The notes: generated by a model not told the origin, from the sequence alone. Shown: positions 1 to 6,607, numbered from the stretch's first letter. The stretch: DNA of 6,730 bases from Burkholderiaceae bacterium (GCA_023262645.1 JALRAA010000079.1:1-6730), one strand, 5' to 3'. Made by a program: numbers and translations.

Positions 1-575
1 GCTGGGTTGAACCGGTTGAACACGGCAAACATGATGAGCAAACCAAATGGCAACGTCCAGGTCAAATGGGCGCCCAATGCCGAGCTGTACAAGCCCAGTG
101 ATGTGCCAAATGTTTCCAACATGCCTGACATACCCATCCATTCAAAAAACCATTTGAGCGCATTGTCCAGCAGCCTAAATTGCAAGCCTATGCCCAAAGA
201 CACAATGATCGAGGGCATGATCAAGCTGGCAACCGTGACATAAAAAAGCGCATTGCCACCCCGCAATTTTTTTCTGAAAGCCAAGCCAGCCAGTACCGCC
301 ATGAACATGGTAAGCGACATGACCACCAAGCCCAATAACAACGACCGCTTGAGCGCAGCACCGATGTCCACCACGCCCAAACCTTGCGCCAATTTGTGAA
401 ACCAATGCAACGACAAACCTTGCAACGGGAAGGTCAAACCACCTTCAGGGCCTTGGAAACTGAGAATGAAAATCGTTGCCATCGGCCCATACAAAAAAAT
501 AACGAACAAAATGAACACAGCCAGCAAACCCGCATAGCCAGCGGGTCGTTTGGGTTCGTAATGACCGCGCGCCAT
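1..575 (-). CDS. ABC importer inner-membrane permease, PotC-like (3' end cut by window)
   Basis: This is one of the two membrane subunits of a binding-protein-dependent ABC importer of the spermidine/putrescine (Pot) class. 191 residues are visible. The stretch opens with a short basic cytoplasmic head (MARGHYEPKRP), followed by hydrophobic segments at about residues 14-40, 76-100, 109-131 and 160-186. The reading frame is open to the window edge. The cytoplasmic EAA loop that contacts the ATPase is expected just past the last visible residues (FNRFNP) and is not seen; PotC-type proteins run to about 260-280 residues, so roughly the last third is missing. I chose the ATG at 575 because AAGGAG lies 8 nt before it. 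The ATG at 581 (adding MS) overlaps the stop of the preceding permease as ATGA but would be only 2 nt from that site. It is the last visible gene of the importer operon. Substrate unknown. Confidence 0.9.
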   Translation of the reverse strand, partial: MARGHYEPKRPAGYAGLLAVFILFVIFLYGPMATIFILSFQGPEGGLTFPLQGLSLHWFHKLAQGLGVVDIGAALKRSLLLGLVVMSLTMFMAVLAGLAFRKKLRGGNALFYVTVASLIMPSIIVSLGIGLQFRLLDNALKWFFEWMGMSGMLETFGTSLGLYSSALGAHLTWTLPFGLLIMFAVFNRFNP

Positions 576-577
576 GC

Positions 578-1489
578 TCATAACTCCTTGCGGATATCCA
601 CCAGCCGGGTCAGGCCCCAGATGATCATCAACACAACCAACAGCAATATCACCGCATTGGCCGCTGCCAAAGGAAATTGCAAAAACGATGTTTGGACTTG
701 AATGATTTTTCCGACCGATGCAATTTGCTGCCCACCCATCACGCCAATGGTCACGAAGTCGCCCATCACGATGGTGATCACAAAAATACTGCCGATGATG
801 ATGCCTGTGCGTGACAACGGAATGATCACATTCCATAAGGTTTGCCAAGCGCTGGCGCCGTTGTCAGTGGCTGCCTCGATCAAATTGCGGTCTATACGCA
901 TCATGGAATTGAAGATGGGCACGATCATGAACATGGTGTAGAGATGCACAAAAGCCAACACCACAGAAAACTCAGAAAACAATAACCACTCAATCGGTTG
1001 GTCAACGATACCCGCTGAAACCAAGGTTTGGTTCACCAAGCCATTGCGACCCAACAGCGGTATCCAAGAAATCATGCGAATGACGTTGGATGTCCAAAAC
1101 GGCACCGTACACAAGACAAACAGCATGGTTTGCATCGCGGTGGTTCGTACACAAAACGCCAAAAAATAGGCCACCGAAAAGCCCAATACCAAGGTGATCA
1201 ACCAAACAACCAGGCTGATGCGCAATGTCGACCCATAGGTTTTTAAGGTGACGCACATGTCACCGTAATCGTTCAATTGACTGCAACCTTCAAAAATACT
1301 GATGTAGCTGTGCCAAGTGAATGATGGAATCATTTCATATTCGTTGAACTCCCAGAAGCTGACCATGACGATCAGCCCCAAGGGAATCAAGAAGAACAGC
1401 AAAAACACCAGCGAGTAAGGCGTGGCTTGCCACCCTGCCGAAATACGCCAAGGAGCGGCCTTGCTCGCGGTGTTTTGCTGTGAACTCAT
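578..1489 (-). CDS. ABC importer inner-membrane permease, PotB-like
   Basis: A complete 303-residue membrane subunit of the same importer. It has six hydrophobic segments at about residues 25-45, 88-113, 121-145, 170-195, 226-248 and 275-296. The EAA-type cytoplasmic loop is clear at 205-224 (EAATDNGASAWQ, then IIPLSRTG): this is the docking surface for the ATPase. Length and layout match PotB/COG1176-type permeases. A soluble loop of about 40 residues between the first and second membrane segments contains two cysteines (C69 and C79), which could face the periplasm. The start at 1489 follows the stop of the binding-protein gene by 13 nt and has no evident Shine-Dalgarno sequence, so translation probably depends on ribosomes finishing the upstream gene. 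It pairs with the PotC-like permease to form a heterodimeric channel. Confidence 0.94.
   Translation of the reverse strand: MSSQQNTASKAAPWRISAGWQATPYSLVFLLFFLIPLGLIVMVSFWEFNEYEMIPSFTWHSYISIFEGCSQLNDYGDMCVTLKTYGSTLRISLVVWLITLVLGFSVAYFLAFCVRTTAMQTMLFVLCTVPFWTSNVIRMISWIPLLGRNGLVNQTLVSAGIVDQPIEWLLFSEFSVVLAFVHLYTMFMIVPIFNSMMRIDRNLIEAATDNGASAWQTLWNVIIPLSRTGIIIGSIFVITIVMGDFVTIGVMGGQQIASVGKIIQVQTSFLQFPLAAANAVILLLVVLMIIWGLTRLVDIRKEL
584..589 (-). promoter_or_regulatory. Ribosome binding site of the PotC-like permease, inside the upstream gene
   Basis: AAGGAG on the minus strand, lying within the last codons of the preceding permease gene. It is 8 nt from the ATG at 575 and only 2 nt from the ATG at 581, which favours 575 as the start. 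Either choice implies translational coupling of the two permease subunits. Confidence 0.7.
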
Positions 1490-1502
1490 GCGTCAGCGAG
1501 CA

Positions 1503-2777
1503 TCAAGCTGCAACGAACTCGTTCCATTTTTTGACCATGTACTCGTTCTCGTCCATCACGGCGTTCCAGCAGGCAATGCCGCCCATGCGGGTTTCATAGC
1601 TGCCACCGTCACGCACACTGCCCGCTTTGGCCAACAAGTCGCCGTTGGGGGACTTGATGTCTTTGGCTGCTGCTTTGCCTTCCATCCAGTAAGCCCATTC
1701 ATAGGCTTCCATTTTGGCCTTGGCAGTGTCGAGCACAGCACTGTAATAGCCTTGACGATTCAGATAAGCACCTGCCCAGCCGTCGAGGAACCAGTTGATG
1801 AACTCGTACACACCATCGGCTTTTTTGCCCGTGACTGACTTGGGCACACCAAAACCGGCAGCCCATGCGCGGTATCCCTCTTTCAAGGGTTGGAATACGC
1901 AGTCAATGCCTTTGGTGCGCACAGCCGTGACCGCAGGCGACCACATGGACTGAATCACGACTTCGCCAGACGCCATCAAGTTCACAGATTCGTTGAAGTC
2001 TTTCCACAGCGCACGGAATTGGCCCGCTTTTTTGGCTTCAATCAATGTTTTGATGGTCAAGTCAATCTCAGCCTTGGTCATGTTGCCCTTGTCGGGGTAT
2101 TTGTAAATGCCTTTTGCTTCGACCACCATGGCGGCATCCATGATGCCGATGGAGGGAATGTTCAATATGGCTGCTTTGCCTTTGAATTCGGGATTGAGCA
2201 ATTCAGCCCAAGAAGTGATCGGGCGTTTGATCAAGTCAGGACGGATACCCAATGTGTCAGCGTTGTACACGGTGGGAATCAAAGTCATGTATTGGGTAGG
2301 CGTGGCAGAAAAAGTTTTGCTGTCTGGTTTCTCCAAATACATCACTTTTTTAGGTGCGGTACCTTGGTCGCCAACTTTCTTGCCTGCCACTTCACCTTTG
2401 GTGAACAAAGTGGTGATCTTGTCGGCGTTTTTGATGCGCTTGGTGTCAATGCCCAGCAGGTTGCCGGTTGGGACGATTTTCTTGAGAGAAAAATATTCGG
2501 TGTCGATCAAGTCAAAGGAGTTGGGAGCAGTCACAGCGCGCTTGGTCACGTCGTCCGTGGTGACGGCCACGTATTGAATTTCAATGCCAGTGTCTGCTTT
2601 GAATTTTTCGGCGATTTTTTTGTCTTGGTTGACCGCGGTTCCCAAATAGCGCAACACGATTTTTTCCTGCGCATGCACGGCAGGAAAAATACCGCTGGCC
2701 AAAATGGCTGCGGTGCCTTTGAGGACATTGCGGCGGTCGCTGGCGACAGATTCGACTGGCAATTTTTCTTCTTTCAT
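1503..2777 (-). CDS. Periplasmic substrate-binding protein of the ABC importer (PotD-like, Tat signal)
   Basis: This 424-residue protein is the extracytoplasmic receptor that hands ligand to the two permeases. Residues 14-26 carry a twin-arginine type signal (DRRNVLKG, then a modest hydrophobic stretch), with probable cleavage after VHA at 34-36, so it may be exported folded by the Tat system. The mature part starts IVLRYLGTAV and has features of family 1 solute-binding proteins of the polyamine/iron type, including YNADTLG (171-177), SWAELLNPEFKGKAAI (189-204) and a C-terminal aromatic segment at 326-345 (INWFLDGWAG, then YLNRQG). It is longer than PotD (about 350). The open frame extends 44 residues further upstream to 2909, but that extension overlaps the ATPase gene. 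The ATG at 2777 has AAGGA 5 nt before it and directly precedes the signal peptide. Ligand not identifiable: polyamine, opine or another small organic compound are all possible. Confidence 0.93.
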   Translation of the reverse strand: MKEEKLPVESVASDRRNVLKGTAAILASGIFPAVHAQEKIVLRYLGTAVNQDKKIAEKFKADTGIEIQYVAVTTDDVTKRAVTAPNSFDLIDTEYFSLKKIVPTGNLLGIDTKRIKNADKITTLFTKGEVAGKKVGDQGTAPKKVMYLEKPDSKTFSATPTQYMTLIPTVYNADTLGIRPDLIKRPITSWAELLNPEFKGKAAILNIPSIGIMDAAMVVEAKGIYKYPDKGNMTKAEIDLTIKTLIEAKKAGQFRALWKDFNESVNLMASGEVVIQSMWSPAVTAVRTKGIDCVFQPLKEGYRAWAAGFGVPKSVTGKKADGVYEFINWFLDGWAGAYLNRQGYYSAVLDTAKAKMEAYEWAYWMEGKAAAKDIKSPNGDLLAKAGSVRDGGSYETRMGGIACWNAVMDENEYMVKKWNEFVAA

Positions 2778-2809
2778 GGTCTTCCTTTGAAGTAATACAC
2801 CTGAGATCG

Positions 2810-3859
2810 TCAGGCAGCGATGGGAGAACGACGAGGGGACAGGCCTGGACCGAGCGGGTGGCTGTCGGCTTCGGCCCATTGCAACAGGTAATCTCCGCCG
2901 GCATGCCATGCGGGGTCTACCAAGTGCTCGGGCAACAACACACTCACTGGCTCTTGTGATCCGTTGTGTGGGTTGAAAGACAGCAAACTGAAGCTGCCTT
3001 GGTATTCAATGTCGATCAAGGTGGCTTGCACACCCGGCTGGCCTGTCGCGGGGGAAGCGGCAGACACGCTGATGCGGTCGCTGCGCACCGCCACCAACCC
3101 TTGAGACGATTTCAAAATATTGTGTCCACCCATGAACCGCGCCACGAATTCGCTGGCGGGTTGGCTGAATACTTGTTGCGGGCTTCCGGATTGCTCTATG
3201 CGCCCGTGGTTCATGACCACCATGGTGTCGGCCAATGCCATGGCCTCTTCCTGCGAGTGTGTGACGTGTATGAAGGTCAAGCCCAATTCTTTTTGCCAAT
3301 GCCGCAATTCAGCACGCATTTGAATTCGCAAGAAGGGGTCAAGCGCAGACAACGGCTCATCGAGCAACAAAACCCGTGGCTGCATGATGAGCGCTCGCGC
3401 CAACGCAATGCGTTGTTGTTGACCACCAGACAACTCAGACGGAAAGCGCTGTGCATATTGCGACATGGCCACACGCTCTAACAAGGCCATGGCGCGCTGG
3501 TGCCTTTCGGTTTTGGACACGCCGCGCATTTTGAGACTGAACGCGACGTTGTCCAAGGAATTCAAATGCGGAAACAAGGCATAGCTTTGAAACATCATGG
3601 CCGTGCCGCGGTTCGCTGCACTGGCATCCGTGATGTTGCGCCCGCCCAAGATGATGTCGCCCGAAGTCACCACTTCATGGCCAGCGATCATGCGCAAGGT
3701 AGATGTTTTGCCGCAACCAGACGGCCCGAGCAAGCAACAGTAATGGTTGGTGGGAACGGTGAGGTCAATGCTGTCGACAGCGATGCTGGTGGCGCTGTAA
3801 TGTTTGGAGAGCGCGATCAACTCCAGCTTATTGTTCGACAGGTGCGTTCCAGAGGTCAT
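2810..3859 (-). CDS. ABC importer ATPase, PotA-like
   Basis: The ATP-hydrolysing subunit of the importer, 349 residues, acting as a homodimer on the cytoplasmic face. All ABC motifs are intact: Walker A GPSGCGKT (45-52), Q-loop Gln 91 in MFQSYALFPHL, signature LSGGQQQR (143-150), Walker B LLLDEP (164-169), D-loop SALD (171-174) and switch His 201. After about residue 250 there is a C-terminal regulatory region of TOBE type (VAVRSDRISV, then a segment with DIEYQGS), as in PotA, UgpC and MalK. The protein ends in a Pro/Arg/Ser-rich tail. The start at 3859 has AAGGG 6 nt upstream, and this is the first gene of the operon. The binding-protein gene begins 32 nt after its stop. Placing the ATPase first, then receptor, then two permeases is a common arrangement in this class. 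Confidence 0.96.
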   Translation of the reverse strand: MTSGTHLSNNKLELIALSKHYSATSIAVDSIDLTVPTNHYCCLLGPSGCGKTSTLRMIAGHEVVTSGDIILGGRNITDASAANRGTAMMFQSYALFPHLNSLDNVAFSLKMRGVSKTERHQRAMALLERVAMSQYAQRFPSELSGGQQQRIALARALIMQPRVLLLDEPLSALDPFLRIQMRAELRHWQKELGLTFIHVTHSQEEAMALADTMVVMNHGRIEQSGSPQQVFSQPASEFVARFMGGHNILKSSQGLVAVRSDRISVSAASPATGQPGVQATLIDIEYQGSFSLLSFNPHNGSQEPVSVLLPEHLVDPAWHAGGDYLLQWAEADSHPLGPGLSPRRSPIAA

Positions 3860-4082
3860 GCGTTACCCTTAGCAAAACAAGTGCCATGCCGCAAAGGGCA
3901 GATTGCATACAAAGATAATTCAAATTGCATTCAATATGTGCATTTTTTTTCAAACTGCGCCTTTATTCGGTGCGATTTAAGGGTAAACCATAGGTATTGA
4001 GCACCATGGCGGGGCGCGAATTTACAAAATTGCTCAGTCGGTTTTGGGTGGAAAATGGCTTGACCGTACTCGATCAAAAGCC
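3860..4082. other. Divergent intergenic region between the importer operon and upp
   Basis: This 223-nt non-coding stretch must hold the promoters for both the leftward importer operon and rightward upp. Its left half is AT-rich, with an eight-T run at 3943-3950 and the paired repeats described separately. A leftward -35-like TTGAAT (complement of 3929-3934) is present, but the -10 candidates near 3906-3912 are poor. I found no convincing sigma-70 promoter for upp by eye. Confidence 0.6.
3902..3935. promoter_or_regulatory. Paired operator-like repeats (TTGCATWCAA twice, 22 bp apart)
   Basis: ATTGCATACAA (3902-3912) and ATTGCATTCAA (3924-3934) are near-identical and offset by 22 bp, about two helical turns. 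Each has dyad symmetry TTG-N4-CAA, and the second extends to ATTG-N4-CAAT. They sit 43-76 bp upstream of the ATPase start, where a repressor would cover the leftward promoter. An eight-A tract (minus strand) lies just upstream, as an UP-like element would. The shape resembles operators of GntR-type regulators, but assignment to that family is inference and no regulator gene is in the window. Confidence 0.45.
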
Positions 4083-4721
4083 ATGAACACACAAAATTTT
4101 GTCCATTGGATAGACCACCCCTTGGTGCAGCACAAGCTGACCTTGATGCGTAAAAAAGATGCCAGCACGAACAGTTTTCGCACCTTGCTCAACGAACTGT
4201 CGATGTTGATGGCTTACGAGGTCACACGCGACATGGAGGTCAGTTATGTGACGATTGAAACCCCTTTAGAAACCATGCAAGCACCCACGATAGATGGCAA
4301 AAAATTGGCCATCATCAGCATATTGCGTGCAGGCACCGGCATATTGGATGGCATGCTCAAAATTGTGCCGGGCGCCCGCGTAGGCCATGTCGGGCTGTAC
4401 CGCGACCCCAACACCTTGGAATCGGTGGAATATTTTTTCAAGGTACCGCAAAACATGTCAGAGCGGAATGCGATTGTGGTGGACCCGATGTTGGCAACAG
4501 GCAATTCAGCGGTCGCAGCCATCACACGCATCAAACAAACCCATCCCAAATCGATCAAATTCATGTGCTTACTCGCCTGCCCTGAAGGCATCGCCAACAT
4601 GCGCGAAGCCCATCCCGATGTGCATATCTACACCGCTGCGATTGACCGCCAATTGAATGAGCACGGTTACATATTGCCTGGATTGGGCGATGCCGGGGAC
4701 CGCATATTTGGCACCAAATAA
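4083..4721 (+). CDS. upp: Uracil phosphoribosyltransferase
   Basis: A cytoplasmic pyrimidine-salvage enzyme that joins uracil to PRPP, giving UMP and pyrophosphate. The 212-residue protein matches the family length (about 208). The N-terminal HPLVQHKLTLMRKKDAST (12-29) is typical. ILRAGTG (80-86) forms part of the substrate loop, VVDPMLATGNS (132-142) is the PRPP-binding motif, and GYILPGLGDAGDR (195-207) is the conserved C-terminal uracil-binding segment. No key residue appears missing. The ATG at 4083 places the start where homologues begin. An in-frame TTG at 4044 would add 13 unconserved residues and is disfavoured. The Shine-Dalgarno region is weak. It is transcribed divergently from the importer operon, and whether the shared region means shared control cannot be told from sequence. 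Confidence 0.97.
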   Translation: MNTQNFVHWIDHPLVQHKLTLMRKKDASTNSFRTLLNELSMLMAYEVTRDMEVSYVTIETPLETMQAPTIDGKKLAIISILRAGTGILDGMLKIVPGARVGHVGLYRDPNTLESVEYFFKVPQNMSERNAIVVDPMLATGNSAVAAITRIKQTHPKSIKFMCLLACPEGIANMREAHPDVHIYTAAIDRQLNEHGYILPGLGDAGDRIFGTK

Positions 4722-4745
4722 TTTGCTTTTCAGCAGACAGCCTTT

Positions 4746-4765
4746 CATTTTGCAAGCCCAAAATG
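4746..4765. repeat. Short inverted repeat downstream of upp
   Basis: CATTTTG (4746-4752) and CAAAATG (4759-4765) form a perfect 7-bp stem with a 6-nt loop, 25 nt after the upp stop. It is AT-rich and has no following T run, so it would be a weak terminator at best. It may be an mRNA 3'-end structure or chance. Confidence 0.3.
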
Positions 4766-4825
4766 CAAAGTCAATAGGTAAATAACTGGCGCAAAAATCG
4801 CGCTTGACCCGTTGTTTCACCCTTG

Positions 4826-4854
4826 TTGACGCAGCCGTTCCTGTTTAGTATGAA
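4826..4854 (+). promoter_or_regulatory. Putative sigma-70 promoter of the small two-cysteine protein gene
   Basis: TTGACG (4826-4831, five of six matches to the -35 consensus) and TATGAA (4849-4854, four of six to the -10) are separated by 17 bp, the optimal distance. Transcription would begin near 4861, leaving a very short leader that contains the AGGAG at 4866-4870, 6 nt before the ATG at 4877. This suggests the gene is expressed independently of upp. Confidence 0.5.
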
Positions 4855-4876
4855 CTGAACTTGACAGGAGACGCCC

Positions 4877-5131
4877 ATGCTATCTGCCTTCATGTTGCTG
4901 GCCGCTTTGAGCGTCAGCAATATCTCAGACGCCGATTTGGAAAGTTACTATTGGGACTGTGACACCGCCTATATGAAAGGCAGCCTTGGCGGGCAAGACA
5001 TGAACAGCTGCTTGAAGATCACCGAGCAATTCCAAAAACTCCGGTTCAATGACGACCGCGAAGCTTTCATGGAATATTGGAACGACCACAAATACAAAGA
5101 ATGGGAAAGCCGCGGTTTCTATCGCTTGTGA
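4877..5131 (+). CDS. Small hypothetical protein with two cysteines, possibly exported
   Basis: I cannot assign a function. This 84-residue protein starts with a hydrophobic stretch (MLSAFMLLAALSVS, 1-14) that could be a short signal peptide or anchor, although it lacks the usual positive charge. The rest is polar, aromatic-rich and probably helical. It contains YYWDCDTAYM (24-33) with Cys 28, then a Gly-rich turn (GSLGG), Cys 45 in MNSCLKITEQFQ (42-53), and a C-terminal segment rich in Trp, Tyr, Phe and charged residues. If exported, the two cysteines could form a disulfide. From memory, short proteins with a similar pattern (WDCD, a second Cys about 17 residues on, then a Trp-rich end) occur as uncharacterised proteins in Burkholderiales; this was not verified. 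A good ribosome binding site (AGGAG, 6 nt spacing) and a promoter candidate support a real gene. It faces the copper/LON cluster tail to tail with a 17-nt gap. Confidence 0.8.
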   Translation: MLSAFMLLAALSVSNISDADLESYYWDCDTAYMKGSLGGQDMNSCLKITEQFQKLRFNDDREAFMEYWNDHKYKEWESRGFYRL

Positions 5132-5148
5132 GCGGCGCGGCTTGGCCG

Positions 5149-5754
5149 TCAGGCTTGGGTGAGTAGTTCAACCACGCTGGCCATGCGCTGATGCGGGTCT
5201 GCCTGCACCAACAGAGATTGCTTCTGCTCGGGCTCAAGGGGCAGTACTTCGGCCAAACGATTGGCCAACCATCCGCAGTCGTCTAATTGGTAGGGTGCAA
5301 ACAAAGGGAGTTTGTCTTCCAGCCCTTGTTGCTGTGCGCTGGCAATCCATTGGCCCAAACGGTTTGCATGCAACTGCCATTCGGCTGGCAGCGAACACAC
5401 CGGGTCTTGCGGTAAATACGTGACATGGCCTTGCCAGACCCCATAGGGGCCCGGCGACACATCGTGCAATTCAAACCGCAACCCGCCTTGACACACCACA
5501 CGCAATAAAGCGGGTTGGATTTGTTCAAACTCACGGATATGGGCCATGCATCCGTGGGAATACATCAAAGGCTGTTCACCGGGCACTTGGACTTCCCTGC
5601 CCTTTTTGATCCAAGCCACTCCAAACGGTGTGTTGTCGCGGTGACAACGCTTGATCAGATCCAGATACCGAACTTCAAAAATTTGGAGTTGCAGCATGCC
5701 GTCGGGAAAGACGCCATGGGACAAGGGAAACAGTGGAATCGTGTCTGTGCTCAT
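5149..5754 (-). CDS. Stand-alone LON N-terminal (substrate-binding) domain protein
   Basis: A 201-residue protein that consists of only the N-terminal domain of Lon protease, with no AAA+ ATPase and no Ser-Lys peptidase part. The family is known (COG2802/PF02190), but its role is not established; binding of unfolded or specific protein partners is assumed by analogy with Lon. The signature opening IPLFPLSHGVFPDGMLQLQIF is at 6-26, followed by EVRYLDLIKRC (27-37) and FGVAWI (44-49). The C-terminal helical part at 160-198 (WLANRLAEVLPL, DPHQRMASVVELL) matches the usual ending of these proteins. There is no signal peptide, so it should be cytoplasmic. The ATG overlaps the TGA of the CusF-like gene by 4 nt (ATGA) and no Shine-Dalgarno sequence is visible, so its translation is probably coupled to that gene. 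Confidence 0.9.
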   Translation of the reverse strand: MSTDTIPLFPLSHGVFPDGMLQLQIFEVRYLDLIKRCHRDNTPFGVAWIKKGREVQVPGEQPLMYSHGCMAHIREFEQIQPALLRVVCQGGLRFELHDVSPGPYGVWQGHVTYLPQDPVCSLPAEWQLHANRLGQWIASAQQQGLEDKLPLFAPYQLDDCGWLANRLAEVLPLEPEQKQSLLVQADPHQRMASVVELLTQA

Positions 5755-6059
5755 GGGGCCAATTGCAATTCGGTGATGGTGTAGCCGCCGTCGAGTTTCT
5801 CCACATGAAACAACACCTTGTCCCCGGATTTGAGACTGTCGATGTTTATTTTTTCTTGCAAACGAAACACCATGGTCATGCCAGGCATGTCTAGATTTTT
5901 GATTTCACCGTGCTTGATGGTGATTTTGCGGTTATCCACATCTAACTTGCGAACCACACCTTCCGCCATGACAAGCTCTGCATCGGCATGCGCAGCCACG
6001 CCACACAAAACAGAAAAAGCCATCAGCACTGCCCACAGTATTTGCTTGAAATTTTGCAT
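5751..6059 (-). CDS. Periplasmic CusF-like copper-binding protein
   Basis: A small (102-residue) secreted protein of the CusF/PF11604 fold, a five-stranded OB-like barrel that binds Cu(I) or Ag(I) and passes it to efflux pumps or oxidases. Residues 1-25 are a signal peptide (MQNFKQ, hydrophobic core, likely cleavage after AHA at 23-25). The body shows VVRKLDVDNRKITIKHGEI (35-53) and DMPGMTMVF (57-65). By alignment with E. coli CusF, His 50, Met 61 and Met 63 correspond to the copper ligands H36, M47 and M49, and the capping Trp 44 is replaced by Met 58. The open frame continues to 6212, but the ATG at 6059 has AAGGA 6 nt upstream and begins the signal peptide, while the extension overlaps the cupredoxin gene. 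It lies 26 nt after the cupredoxin gene, in the same operon. Confidence 0.9.
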   Translation of the reverse strand: MQNFKQILWAVLMAFSVLCGVAAHADAELVMAEGVVRKLDVDNRKITIKHGEIKNLDMPGMTMVFRLQEKINIDSLKSGDKVLFHVEKLDGGYTITELQLAP

Positions 6060-6085
6060 ATGTTTTCCTTGTGAGGTGAAGTGGA

Positions 6086-6586
6086 TCAGTGTGGTTTGGC
6101 AGAATTTTTGCGGGCCACTTGGCGCACCGCAATCTGACCTTTCATGCCTGCATCGTAGTGTCCGGGTTGCAGGCAAGCGAAATAAACGGTTCCACTGCTG
6201 GTGAATTGCCAAATCAACTCTGCGGTTGCGCCGGGCTGAACGGTGACCATGTTGTCTTCATCATGCTCCATGTCGGGATGTGTCTTCATGAATTCGTTGT
6301 GGGCCAACAATTCTTTGGGATGACCCAACACAAATTCATGCTTGACCGAACCGCTGTTTTGAATAACAAACAACACGGTGTCGCCTTGTTTGACCTTGAT
6401 CGAATCTGGCGTGAAACGCATGTTGTCTTGCATGTCGATTTCGATTCTGCGTTGAATCTGATCGGGATTTCCCACTTGGCCTATCGGCATATTTTTGCTG
6501 TCGCCATGTGCTGCCGTATGCAGAGACACCAAGGCGAGCGCCAAAGGGAAACCAAATTTCACTAATGAGAACAGGTTCATGGTCAT
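6086..6586 (-). CDS. Periplasmic cupredoxin (blue-copper type, COG4454-like)
   Basis: A 166-residue secreted type 1 copper protein. The signal peptide covers about 1-27 (ending TAAHG). The cupredoxin fold begins near IEIDMQDNMRFTPDSI (48-63). The copper ligands are all visible: His 83 in VKHEFVLGHP, and Cys 138, His 143 and Met 148 in FACLQPGHYDAGMKG. Between them, residues 89-113 carry extra His and Met residues (H89, H96, M100, H103, M106, H108, M113) that may bind additional copper, a feature of this subfamily. The most likely role is periplasmic copper tolerance or electron transfer to a copper oxidase; it resembles CopI-type cupredoxins of Burkholderiales, from memory. The start is ambiguous between ATG 6586 and ATG 6580, and neither has a good Shine-Dalgarno sequence. 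It lies 21 nt downstream of the partial gene at the right edge and just before the CusF-like gene. Confidence 0.92.
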   Translation of the reverse strand: MTMNLFSLVKFGFPLALALVSLHTAAHGDSKNMPIGQVGNPDQIQRRIEIDMQDNMRFTPDSIKVKQGDTVLFVIQNSGSVKHEFVLGHPKELLAHNEFMKTHPDMEHDEDNMVTVQPGATAELIWQFTSSGTVYFACLQPGHYDAGMKGQIAVRQVARKNSAKPH

Positions 6587-6607
6587 GATTTTTTTCAGGG
6601 CTGGCGG

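Noticed and set aside
1890..2795. Long plus-strand open frame (301 codons) opposite the binding-protein gene
   Set aside because: It lies wholly antisense to a well-supported receptor gene, and its translation is unusually rich in Phe, His and Gly, as expected from reading the complement of Lys- and Ala-rich codons. There is no recognisable domain.
2778..2909. 44-residue N-terminal extension of the binding protein
   Set aside because: It overlaps the end of the ATPase gene, is Arg/Pro/Ser-rich, and would bury the Tat signal. The ATG at 2777 has a good ribosome binding site.
3500..4000. Plus-strand open frame across the ATPase start and intergenic region
   Set aside because: Most of it is antisense to the ATPase's conserved Walker A region. 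No domain or ribosome binding site supports it.
4044..4082. TTG start for upp adding 13 residues
   Set aside because: The added residues are not expected in the family, and the ATG at 4083 matches the normal N-terminus.
4746..4765. Rho-independent terminator for upp
   Set aside because: The stem is AT-rich and short and is followed by CAAAG rather than a T run, so it is kept only as an inverted repeat.
5132..5148. Bidirectional terminator between the tail-to-tail genes (CGGC-TTG-GCCG)
   Set aside because: The stem is only 4 bp with a 3-nt loop and has no T run on either strand.
6060..6212. 51-residue N-terminal extension of the CusF-like protein
   Set aside because: It overlaps the cupredoxin gene in another frame and would place the signal peptide internally. 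The ATG at 6059 has a well-spaced AAGGA.
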